DNA from: an uncultured Clostridia bacterium
GTDB lineage: Bacteria; Bacillota; Clostridia; Christensenellales; Aristaeellaceae
DNA: 14,121 bases
Reading direction: 5' to 3'
Assembly (NCBI GenBank): GCA_934631985.1
Contig: CAKTYE010000065.1
Span: 1-14,121, forward strand
Below the pieces are notes generated by a model. It saw only the letters and a list, made by a program, of their open reading frames with translations. It was not told where the DNA came from and made no database searches. The number at the start of each line of letters is the position of its first letter. Within the stretch, counting starts at the first letter, position 1. The position numbers and the translations under genes were made by a program. Positions 6,912-13,255 of the stretch are shown piece after piece.

Positions 6912-9215
6912 TCAATAGTCTTCCATCTGCATCATACGCAGCTTCTTGTCCGCATCCCGGATAAACTGCTCCAGCGAGATCTGTCCATCGGTGTAGCGGC
7001 TCATCAGCGTTTGCAGCTCCGTGCTTTGGCTGTCGCTGGAAGCGTCCAGGAAGGTGGGCTGCTGCACATACAGATAAGGCATGACCTGCTCATGATAATA
7101 CTTCAGCATGTCCTCGCTGATGATGTAGCGATACTGCTCCTGATGGTCGATCATCTCCTGAAGGTACGCAATGCTGTCATCGTAGTCGCGCTTGTCAGCC
7201 TCATCCGCCTTCTCCCGCTCCTGCTTCACAGTCTCCAGCGTTTTCTTCCAGTTCGCCACGTTCTCTTCAAAGTTGGGGTCCTCCACCGCTTCGCTTGCCG
7301 TAGCGTCCATGGTGTAGCGGCTCTGGGTATCCATCGCCTCCAGCTCGCACTGCAGCAGCTGCACGGCGTAGTCCATGTTCTTGCAGCGAGGATTGATGAA
7401 CATCACCGTCAGCGTCACGCCGATGGCCCGCTCCGATTCGGGAGTCAGGCGCATAAACACCGCCTGCTGGGGATTATAGCCGCTGTCCCCGTCATACATG
7501 CTGAAATCGCCCACGGTCTGGTAGCCGCTCTGCATCAGGAATTCGCGGCTCCAATAGTCGTCCTCATCCCCCGAGGACAGCATGTCGGCAATCTCATCGC
7601 AGCGCATCTCATCCAGGGCCTGCATCATTTCCCGGAACATGGGCGTGTCGAACTTCACCTCGCCGCCCTGGGCCTGGCAGTAATACAGGTAATCCGTCAG
7701 CATGCTGTTGAACAGCCGGGACTTGATGTCCGCCTCGCTGCCGTCCAGATCCATCGGCAGATAATTCGGATACTCCTCAATATATTCATCGTTCCAGTTG
7801 GTGATGAACCGGCACAGATCCACATAGTTGTCCGGGATGTCCTCCTCGGTCAGGCCTAGTTCCTCCATCACGTCCGTGTTCACGGAATAGCCCCAGCCGT
7901 AGAGATTCAGCGGGATCGCCATCAGCTTGCCATCCTGCATCACGGCGTCCTTTACCACAGGCAGCATGTTCTCCACGGCCTTCACCAGTTCGGGATACCC
8001 GGACAGGTCGGCGCAGTAGCCCTTCGCCTTCAGGGTCAGGAAGTTCGAATAGCTCAGGTTCATTTCCAGCACGTCCAGCGTGGATTCGCCGCTGACCATG
8101 GCCTGCGCCAGCGCCTCGTTGGTGGTGTAATATTCATCCAGCGAATACACCGGCACCGTAGGGTTCTTGGTCGTAAAGGCCATCACGCCGTTGTCCATGT
8201 AGCCGCCGTACAGGTTCAGGCTCACATCCGCGCTGAAATCATCCCGCAGGGTGCGCAGCATCACGCCGGAGCCGTTAAAGCCGCTGACCGCCACCGTCTT
8301 TCCCAGCACCACCATGTTCTCCACATAGTTGCTGGGCAGATAGGTCAGCTGCTTAGGCTCGCTGCCGGGCGTCCAGCCCATCACGCGGCAGTTGTCGAAA
8401 TACACCAGCCGCTGGCCCTGCGCATCCCACGTCAGATTATTTGCGTTGCTGGAGGGCAGCTCGCCCAGGCTCTCCACCGTGTCACTCTGCGGATCCCAGG
8501 TATACAGTGCAGGCTTCAGGCGCTCGCCCGTTTCCTCGTCCCAGCCGTTGCGGTCGTCGAACACCGTCAGCAGCAGCTTGCCGTCCTGATAGGGCAGCAC
8601 CTGGGTCACATGCTCCTGCGCGCTGATCCTCGCGCTGCCGTCAGTCAGGCTAATGGCATAGAGCTTATTGCTGCTCCAGCCCTCATCGTCCCATTCCTGG
8701 GTCAGCACATACAGCCCGTCGCCTACAGTGCAGGTCGTCATCACACTTGCCAGGTAGGTATACTCGCCATCCTGACGTACCAGCAGCTCAGCATCCTGCA
8801 GGGTCGCCAGATCTTCATAGGTGATCTTGCCATCCTGAGCCTTTACCTCGAACAGCTTGCCGTTCCACTGGTTCAGCGACACCAGCCGGTCGCCGCCCGC
8901 CAGGAAGCTGAGCATATGCTCCGCATCCAGGCCCGTGCTGGACGCATCGTCCTGCGCGGTGGTCATGTCGCCATAATCCGTGGCCAGCATGACGCTGCCC
9001 TGCGCCGCAGCGTCGGCCTGTCCCTCCTGATAGGTATACAGCGTACCGTCCGTGATCATGTACAGCGTATCGCCCGCCGTTGCCAGCGCGCGGATCCACA
9101 CATAGCTGCTTTCATCCGACGCATTCAGCAGGGAGCCGTCCTGCGCCAGTGCGCAGGCACAGAGCATCATCAGCCCCAGGAGCAATGCCGTCAGGCGCTT
9201 TGCAAAACGCTTCAT
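6912..9215 (-). CDS. Large extracellular solute-binding protein with beta-propeller-like N-terminal half
   Basis: A 767-aa exported protein, far longer than the usual 420-450 aa of CUT1 binding proteins. Residues 1-24 are a signal peptide (KRFAKR, hydrophobic core, ALA-QD cleavage site; the nearby Cys residues do not form a good lipobox). Residues about 35-325 show repeating blades such as GDTLYMITDGTLYTY, GDGLYVLTQEW and DGKLLLTVFDD, suggesting a beta-propeller. Residues about 330-767 look like a family 1 solute-binding domain: PVYSLDEYYTTNEALAQAM (355-373), a DVLEMN turn (381-386), DGKLMAIPLNLYGWGYSVNTD (428-448) and the usual C-terminal end ISLEQFIRDADKKLRMM. A charged helical insert lies at 648-695. 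ATG 9215 follows AAAGGA at 8 bases; the frame is open to 9278 but the upstream part lacks signal-peptide character. It heads the importer genes and should deliver ligand to the two permeases. Confidence 0.88.
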   Translation of the reverse strand: MKRFAKRLTALLLGLMMLCACALAQDGSLLNASDESSYVWIRALATAGDTLYMITDGTLYTYQEGQADAAAQGSVMLATDYGDMTTAQDDASSTGLDAEHMLSFLAGGDRLVSLNQWNGKLFEVKAQDGKITYEDLATLQDAELLVRQDGEYTYLASVMTTCTVGDGLYVLTQEWDDEGWSSNKLYAISLTDGSARISAQEHVTQVLPYQDGKLLLTVFDDRNGWDEETGERLKPALYTWDPQSDTVESLGELPSSNANNLTWDAQGQRLVYFDNCRVMGWTPGSEPKQLTYLPSNYVENMVVLGKTVAVSGFNGSGVMLRTLRDDFSADVSLNLYGGYMDNGVMAFTTKNPTVPVYSLDEYYTTNEALAQAMVSGESTLDVLEMNLSYSNFLTLKAKGYCADLSGYPELVKAVENMLPVVKDAVMQDGKLMAIPLNLYGWGYSVNTDVMEELGLTEEDIPDNYVDLCRFITNWNDEYIEEYPNYLPMDLDGSEADIKSRLFNSMLTDYLYYCQAQGGEVKFDTPMFREMMQALDEMRCDEIADMLSSGDEDDYWSREFLMQSGYQTVGDFSMYDGDSGYNPQQAVFMRLTPESERAIGVTLTVMFINPRCKNMDYAVQLLQCELEAMDTQSRYTMDATASEAVEDPNFEENVANWKKTLETVKQEREKADEADKRDYDDSIAYLQEMIDHQEQYRYIISEDMLKYYHEQVMPYLYVQQPTFLDASSDSQSTELQTLMSRYTDGQISLEQFIRDADKKLRMMQMEDY

Positions 9216-9314
9216 AAATTCATTCCTTTCCGCGGCGCAGCATCTGCCTGCCGCCCCGTCATCCATAGCAACGTGCAAGTCTTCCGCTTTCTTCCTGCGG
9301 AATCATAATATTTT

Positions 9315-9374
9315 TGAAAAAACGCGGGCAGCTGCTTTTTCCCCTTCGGAAAAGCGTCCGCCCGCGTCTTTTTC
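9315..9374. terminator. Strong two-tier, bidirectional intrinsic terminator
   Basis: ACGCGGGC (9322-9329) pairs perfectly with GCCCGCGT (9360-9367); inside, GCTTTTTCC (9334-9342) pairs with GGAAAAGC (9348-9355) with one bulged T. On the minus strand the stem is followed by TTTTTTC, ending the small membrane-protein gene (stop at 9401). T-runs on the plus side (9368-9373) make it work in both directions. It separates that gene from the importer cluster, so the latter should have its own promoter; none is convincing in 9216-9314, where only an AT patch (about 9303-9320) stands out. Confidence 0.85.
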
Positions 9375-9400
9375 AAGCCCTTCCGGCCCGATGCAGGCGT

Positions 9401-9883
9401 TTACTGCAAGGTCAACACCTGATTGTACAGATTGGTCAGCGTCTGCAATAGCTGCGTCTGCGCATCGCCTGTGGTCATGCCGGTAATCAGCTTGTTTTCA
9501 TATTCGTCCAGCATTGCGTACAGGTTGGAAAAATACGTTTCCTGCACCAGCCAGCCCGAAGCGCCGGAAAGCCCCACGTTCAGCTCGTTGATGGTCTGCA
9601 TGCTGTACACATGCTGTCTAATCTTTCCCAGCGTGCTGGACGAGCTGGAGCCCGCCGTGCGCGACAGGGTGTTGCAGGCCTGCACCGCGCTGGCGCATTC
9701 CACCTGCATTTTACGAATGAACAAATCATGCGCCGAGGATTCATAGCGCATGGCGTTGCCGCCAAAGATCGCCAGCGCAACGACCGCCGCCAGCAGCAGC
9801 AGTGTCAGCACACTGTGCAGCCGCTGCCGCACCACCGAGCCGCTGCTCCTGTCGCCGCGCGTTCTGGGGGCATAACGATACAT
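9401..9883 (-). CDS. Small single-pass membrane protein of unknown function
   Basis: A 160-aa protein that I cannot assign to a family. It has a basic N-terminus rich in Arg (residues 1-22), one membrane helix at about 24-42 (VLTLLLLAAVVALAIFG), and an extracytoplasmic helical remainder with a Ser-rich turn (about 78-83), likely helical bundle or coiled-coil in character, ending in LYNQVLTLQ. It has its own promoter (9988-10016), a strong ribosome binding site (AGGAGG before ATG 9883) and its own terminator, so it is a free-standing gene. Composition and codon use match its neighbours. The position beside sugar importer and glycosyltransferase genes hints at an envelope role but gives no function. 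Confidence 0.8.
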   Translation of the reverse strand: MYRYAPRTRGDRSSGSVVRQRLHSVLTLLLLAAVVALAIFGGNAMRYESSAHDLFIRKMQVECASAVQACNTLSRTAGSSSSSTLGKIRQHVYSMQTINELNVGLSGASGWLVQETYFSNLYAMLDEYENKLITGMTTGDAQTQLLQTLTNLYNQVLTLQ

Positions 9884-9987
9884 ACCTTCGCCTCCTGCTT
9901 TGAACCGGGAATCATGCGCCTGCCGCCGTGCGCAGCCTGCCTTTCGGCGAGCCGCTTTCCGCTGCCATGCGGGCGCGTTACCTGGCT

Positions 9988-10016
9988 ATCATAGCACATT
10001 TTCCCGCATCCGTAAA
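9988..10016 (-). promoter_or_regulatory. Promoter of the small membrane-protein gene
   Basis: On the minus strand: -35 TTTACG (10016-10011), 17-base spacer ending in TGC, and -10 TATGAT (9993-9988); the TG makes it an extended -10. Start would be near 9981, leaving a GC-rich leader of about 98 bases before the ATG at 9883. The glycosyltransferase stop (10044) lies just upstream and no clear terminator separates them, so read-through from that gene is also possible. Confidence 0.6.
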
Positions 10017-10043
10017 GAGTTCATGCGAACGCAGAGCGAACAT

Positions 10044-11003
10044 TTACTGCTTGTTGTCCGCATCCAACACTTCCGCGATGATGAAGCGGGGGCGGCGTTT
10101 CGTTTCATTATAAATCTTCCCGATATATTCCCCGATGACCCCCAGGCTCAGCAGCTGAATGCCGCCCAGCCCCCAGATGGAGCAGGCCAGGAACGTCCAG
10201 CCCGCCACCGTATGCCCCAGCGCCTTGCGAATGACGCTGTACAGCAGCATGGCAATGCTTACCAGAAACACCAGCGCCCCCACCGCCAGGATCAGCCGAA
10301 TGGGCTTGACGGAAAAAGAGGTGATGCCATCCATGGCAAAGGCGATCATCTTTTTCAGCGGATACTTCGACTCGCCCGCAAAGCGCTCCCCGCGTTCATA
10401 CATCACCTTGTCGCTCTTGAAGCCCACCAGCGGCACAATGCCCCGCAGAAACAGATTCACCTCGCTGAACTGCTCCAGCGCCTCCACCGCCCGGCGGCTC
10501 ATCAGCCGATAGTCCGCATGGTTATATACAATGTCCACGCCCATGGCCTGCATGAAGTGATAGAATCCCTCCGCCGTTACCCGCTTGAACGCCGTGTCCG
10601 TCTTGCGCGCGGAGCGCACACCGTAAACGACCTCGCAGCCCTCGCGGTATTTTGCCAGCATTGCGTCCACCGCGTCAATATCATCCTGCAGATCCGCGTC
10701 CATGGAAACGATCACGTCCGCATGCTTCGCCGCCTCGGTCAGCCCTGCCAGCAGCGCGTTTTGATGCCCGCGGTTGCGGCTGAGTTGCACCCCGGAGAAG
10801 GTCTGCGGGTCCTGCGCATGCAGCTGCGCAATGATCTCCCAGGTACGGTCCTTCGAGCCGTCGTTTACAAACAGCACCCGGCTGTCTGCGCTGATGCTCC
10901 CCGCCGCCTCCAGCGCCGCCAGCTTTGCCTTCAGCCGCTTCGATGTTTCGGGCAGCACTGCTTCCTCATTATAGCAAGGCACAACGATATATAATCTATC
11001 CAT
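10044..11003 (-). CDS. GtrB/DPM1-like family 2 glycosyltransferase
   Basis: A 319-aa membrane-linked glycosyltransferase. The GT2 catalytic domain occupies about 1-230: MDRLYIVVPCYNEE (1-14), FVNDGSKDRTWEII (45-58), SRNRGHQNALLAG (75-87) and DADLQDD (102-108, the metal-binding DxD). Two membrane helices (about 234-256 and 268-290) and the tail GEYIGKIYNETKRRPRF (291-307) are hallmarks of the GtrB/YfdH group, which passes a sugar from a nucleotide donor to polyprenyl phosphate at the inner face of the membrane. The ATG at 11003 is preceded by AAAGGA and begins at the usual family start; the open frame to 11159 runs across the promoter region and into the neighbouring gene and is rejected. It could supply sugars for teichoic-acid or surface-polysaccharide decoration; donor unknown. 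Transcribed divergently from the rRNA methyltransferase gene. Confidence 0.93.
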   Translation of the reverse strand: MDRLYIVVPCYNEEAVLPETSKRLKAKLAALEAAGSISADSRVLFVNDGSKDRTWEIIAQLHAQDPQTFSGVQLSRNRGHQNALLAGLTEAAKHADVIVSMDADLQDDIDAVDAMLAKYREGCEVVYGVRSARKTDTAFKRVTAEGFYHFMQAMGVDIVYNHADYRLMSRRAVEALEQFSEVNLFLRGIVPLVGFKSDKVMYERGERFAGESKYPLKKMIAFAMDGITSFSVKPIRLILAVGALVFLVSIAMLLYSVIRKALGHTVAGWTFLACSIWGLGGIQLLSLGVIGEYIGKIYNETKRRPRFIIAEVLDADNKQ

Positions 11004-11040
11004 ACAGGCCCGTCCTTTCTGCTCCTTCCGCTTTCTTTTC

Positions 11041-11069
11041 ATCTTACTGTTCCCCGCGCTGCTTGTCAA
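11041..11069 (-). promoter_or_regulatory. Promoter of the glycosyltransferase gene
   Basis: Minus strand: perfect -35 TTGACA (11069-11064), 17-base spacer, -10 TAAGAT (11046-11041, four of six consensus). Start would be near 11034, about 30 bases before the ATG at 11003. Its -35 box shares the bases 11064-11068 with the -35 box of the opposite promoter. Confidence 0.65.
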
Positions 11070-11091
11070 GCAGCCGCCGAGTGTGTACAAT
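11063..11091 (+). promoter_or_regulatory. Promoter of the rRNA methyltransferase gene
   Basis: Plus strand: -35 TTGTCA (11063-11068, five of six), 17-base spacer, -10 TACAAT (11086-11091, five of six). Start would be near 11098, giving a leader of about 54 bases before ATG 11152. It is back-to-back with the glycosyltransferase promoter. Confidence 0.75.
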
Positions 11092-11151
11092 AGCAGGGAA
11101 CAAAATTCATGAAGCGATCCATTTGTAACAACGAACGCACAGGAGGTTTTC

Positions 11152-12774
11152 ATGCACAAGAATCAGCAGGGCCAGCTGCGGGCCGACGCTTTGGGCGCAG
11201 ACATGGAGGGCGTATGCCGTGACGAGGGCCGCGCCGTATTCGTCCCGGGGCTTCTGCCCGGTGAGGAGGGGCTGGTGCGCATTGTCAAGGAGCAGAAGCG
11301 TTTTGCCTTCGGCCGCCTGATGGCGCCCCCCGCTCAGCCGTCCCCGGACCGCCGGGAGCCGGACTGCCCTGCCTATCCCCGCTGCGGCGGCTGCTCCTGC
11401 CGTCACATGCAGTATGAAGCCACCCTGCGGCAAAAGCAGCAGCATGTGGCGGACTGTTTCCGGCGCATCGGACACCTGGACGTAGAGGTCCCGCCCGTGC
11501 TGGGCATGGAGCATCCCTTTGCGTATCGCAATAAGACGGCCCTGCCCGTGGGCGGCACGGCGGAACAGCCGCAGCTGGGCTTTTTCGCGCCCCGCAGCCA
11601 CGCCCTTGTTCCCATCACGGACTGCCCCAACGCCATGCCTCCCGCCATGGACATTGCCCGGGCTTTCCAAGGCTGGATGCAGGCGTACCGCATCGCCCCC
11701 TATGTGGAGGAAAGCCACACAGGCCTGTGCCGTCACCTGATGATCCGCGTCAACCGCAAGGGCGAGGCCATGGTGGTGGTCGTCGTCAACGGCGACCGTC
11801 TCCCCCACTGGGAGGAACTGCGGGATCGCATTGCCCCGCTGGGGGCGGTCAGTCTGGTGCTGAACCGCAACACCCGCCGCACCAACGTCATCCTCGGCCC
11901 GGACTTTGAGACGCTCTGGGGGGTAGACACGCTGTCCGACGTGCTGTGCGGCTCCACCTTTGCCCTGCACCCCGCCAGCTTCTTCCAGGTGAATCCCCTG
12001 CAAACCGAAAAGCTCTACGGCCTTGCGCTGGATTATGCCGGCCTGACCGGCACGGAAACCGTCTGCGACGTTTACTGCGGCGCAGGCACCATTTCCCTGA
12101 TGCTGGCCCGCCACTGCAAGCAGGTGCTGGGCATTGAGATCGTCCCGCAGGCCATTGAAAACGCCCAGGCCAACGCCCGGCGCAACGGTATCAGCAACGT
12201 TTCCTTCCGCTGCGGCGCCGCAGAAGACCTGCTGCCCAGGCTGGTGAACGATGGCCTCCGCCCGGACGTGATCGTGGTCGATCCCCCCCGCAAGGGACTG
12301 GACCCCGCCGTTATCACCGCCATGGCCCAGGCCGCTCCCGAGCGTATCGTCTATGTTTCCTGCGATGTTGCCACCCAAGCTCGCGATGCAGCGCTGCTGT
12401 GCGCCCAGGGGTATACGCCGGTGAAGATGCAGAGCGTAGATATGTTCTGCTGGACCAGTGGGGTGGAAACTGTTATGTCATTGGTCCAACAAAATCCGGA
12501 TGATATCGTCAAGGTCGGCATCGACGCGGACGAGTTGGCCGTCACCAAGGCCGAAAGCAAGGCGACCTATGGCGAGATTCAGGCGCGCGTGAAGGAACAG
12601 ACCGGCCTGAACGTCACGCCGCTGTACATCGCGCAGGTGAAAAGAAAGCATGGGATTATCGAGCGCGAGTGCTACAACAAAGCAAAGTCCGAGAGCGCAA
12701 AGATGCTGATCTGCCCGACAGATAAGGAAAAGGCGATTGAAGATGCGCTGAGGTTCTTTGGGATGATTGCGTAA
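11152..12774 (+). CDS. rlmD: RlmD-family 23S rRNA (uracil-C5)-methyltransferase with ~100-aa C-terminal tail
   Basis: A 540-aa RumA/RlmD-type enzyme that transfers methyl from S-adenosylmethionine to C5 of a uracil in 23S rRNA (position 1939 in E. coli). TRAM-like RNA-binding domain about 9-58; [4Fe-4S] cysteines C72, C78, C81 and C158 (CPAYPRCGGC then DCPN); SAM site DVYCGAGTISLML (306-318); DPPRKGLD (377-384); catalytic Cys404 in VSCDVATQARD; and Glu439 in GVETV. Typical enzymes end a few residues after VETVVLL. Here a tail of about 100 residues follows (DIVKVGIDADEL, ESKATYGEI, LYIAQVKRKHGI, ending FFGMIA), a kind of tail I recall on RlmD-like proteins in Clostridia. Codon choice changes from strongly GC-ending to mixed at the VETV codons (12463-12475). 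AGGAGG precedes ATG 11152. It may target another uracil (RlmC/RlmCD-like), which motifs alone cannot settle. Confidence 0.92.
   Translation: MHKNQQGQLRADALGADMEGVCRDEGRAVFVPGLLPGEEGLVRIVKEQKRFAFGRLMAPPAQPSPDRREPDCPAYPRCGGCSCRHMQYEATLRQKQQHVADCFRRIGHLDVEVPPVLGMEHPFAYRNKTALPVGGTAEQPQLGFFAPRSHALVPITDCPNAMPPAMDIARAFQGWMQAYRIAPYVEESHTGLCRHLMIRVNRKGEAMVVVVVNGDRLPHWEELRDRIAPLGAVSLVLNRNTRRTNVILGPDFETLWGVDTLSDVLCGSTFALHPASFFQVNPLQTEKLYGLALDYAGLTGTETVCDVYCGAGTISLMLARHCKQVLGIEIVPQAIENAQANARRNGISNVSFRCGAAEDLLPRLVNDGLRPDVIVVDPPRKGLDPAVITAMAQAAPERIVYVSCDVATQARDAALLCAQGYTPVKMQSVDMFCWTSGVETVMSLVQQNPDDIVKVGIDADELAVTKAESKATYGEIQARVKEQTGLNVTPLYIAQVKRKHGIIERECYNKAKSESAKMLICPTDKEKAIEDALRFFGMIA
12454..12478 (+). 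other. Probable junction of core gene and inserted element in rlmD 3' end
   Basis: The codons for T-S-G-V-E-T-V-M-S carry the conserved catalytic Glu of RlmD. Just upstream, GC is near 68% (for example 12241-12300); downstream it is about 55% (12481-12540), about 44% near the stop and about 41% in 12781-12960. Starting here codons such as ACT, GTT, TCA, TTG, CAA, CAA and AAT follow one another, unlike the preceding sequence. An element that inserts within a conserved motif and restores the frame with its own tail would produce this. No recombinase or opposite end is in the window. Confidence 0.45.
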
Positions 12775-12833
12775 CAGGTCATGACCTCAGCGCATATCAA
12801 AATGATCATATTTCAAACACCCATCACGGAAAG

Positions 12834-12870
12834 ACGCGAGCAGTTCATGCTGTTTCGCGTTTTTCATTTC
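12834..12870 (+). terminator. Intrinsic terminator after the rRNA methyltransferase gene
   Basis: ACGCGAGCAG (12834-12843) pairs with CTGTTTCGCGT (12850-12860) with one bulge and a G-T pair, loop TTCATG, followed by TTTTTCATTTC. It separates rlmD from the regulator-hsdM operon. The gap 12775-13015 (about 41% GC) otherwise holds only the promoter and repeats listed here. Confidence 0.75.
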
Positions 12871-12948
12871 TGCCTTTACCCGCCATCTCTATGCATCGCT
12901 TTATTCACATAAAAGCAAGAGTAATTCTTCTTTTCGTATGTCTGTCGA

Positions 12949-12962
12949 TTGCAAAGATGCAA
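12949..12962. promoter_or_regulatory. Candidate operator TTGCA-AAGA-TGCAA over the -35 box
   Basis: A perfect 5-base inverted repeat with 4-base spacer covers the -35 hexamer (12949-12954). Small Cro/CI-type dimers bind short palindromes of this size, so the regulator gene 54 bases downstream may repress its own operon here. Confidence 0.35.
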
Positions 12963-12977
12963 CATATATCGTATAAT
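12949..12977 (+). promoter_or_regulatory. Near-consensus promoter of the regulator-hsdM operon
   Basis: -35 TTGCAA (12949-12954, five of six), 17-base spacer, perfect -10 TATAAT (12972-12977). Start near 12984, about 32 bases before the regulator ATG. It lies after a terminator, so the operon is transcribed independently of rlmD. Confidence 0.8.
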
Positions 12978-13015
12978 GATGGTGATACCGCTCGACAGCA
13001 GGAAGGTGAACCTTG

Positions 13016-13225
13016 ATGGCAACAAGTTACAATAAGCTTTGGAAACTGCTCATCGACAAAGGGATGCGCAAGAAGGACCTGCAGCTCGCCGCAGGCATCA
13101 GCTCAGGCGTCATCACCAAGATGGGCAAAGGTGAAGCCGTCACCACGACAGTGCTTGCCAAGATTTGCAAAGCTCTCGACTGCAATATTGGGGATATCAT
13201 GGAATTTGTCGATGACAAGGATTAA
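13016..13225 (+). CDS. Small Cro/CI (XRE)-type helix-turn-helix regulator
   Basis: A 69-aa protein that is almost only a helix-turn-helix domain of the lambda-repressor type: KKDLQLAAGISSGVITKM (19-36) forms the HTH, followed by VLAKICKALDCNIGDIMEF (46-64), the usual fourth and fifth helices. This is the size of restriction-modification C proteins and of SinR/Cro-like controllers. ATG 13016 is preceded by GGAAGG at 9 bases; a TTG at 13013 (6 bases from the same site) would add one residue and cannot be excluded. It starts 39 bases after a perfect -10 box with a palindrome on the -35, and ends 30 bases before hsdM, so it probably controls itself and the restriction-modification genes, for example delaying restriction until methylation is established. 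No ligand-binding part. Confidence 0.88.
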   Translation: MATSYNKLWKLLIDKGMRKKDLQLAAGISSGVITKMGKGEAVTTTVLAKICKALDCNIGDIMEFVDDKD

Positions 13226-13255
13226 CGCATAACAGAGATTCAGGAGGCCAAACCG

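Larger units (their letters stand above)
12942..12998. repeat. Inverted repeat CTGTCGA/TCGACAG flanking the regulator promoter
   Basis: A perfect 7-base inverted pair, CTGTCGA (12942-12948) and TCGACAG (12992-12998), lies one copy directly upstream of the -35 box and one just past the expected start site, 50 bases apart (close to five helical turns). This placement suits paired operator half-sites, although a 7-base match within 60 bases can arise by chance. Confidence 0.3.

Noticed and set aside
9144..9173. Lipobox in the solute-binding protein signal peptide
   Set aside because: The Cys residues at 19 and 21 are not preceded by a good L-[AS]-[GA] pattern, whereas ALA-QD fits signal peptidase I. 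A lipoprotein form is still possible.
9216..9314. Promoter for the importer operon
   Set aside because: TATTAT and TATGAT occur near 9303-9310 but no acceptable -35 lies 16-18 bases upstream (that position is inside the terminator stem). A promoter probably exists but cannot be placed.
11004..11159. Longer N-terminus for the glycosyltransferase
   Set aside because: The extension crosses both predicted promoters and reaches into the methyltransferase gene; the family start at MDRLY has its own ribosome binding site.
11107..12378. 423-aa open frame antisense to the rRNA methyltransferase gene
   Set aside because: It runs opposite a well-supported enzyme with all catalytic motifs. GC-rich third positions remove stop codons from the antisense frame; the composition is low in family features and no ribosome binding site precedes it.
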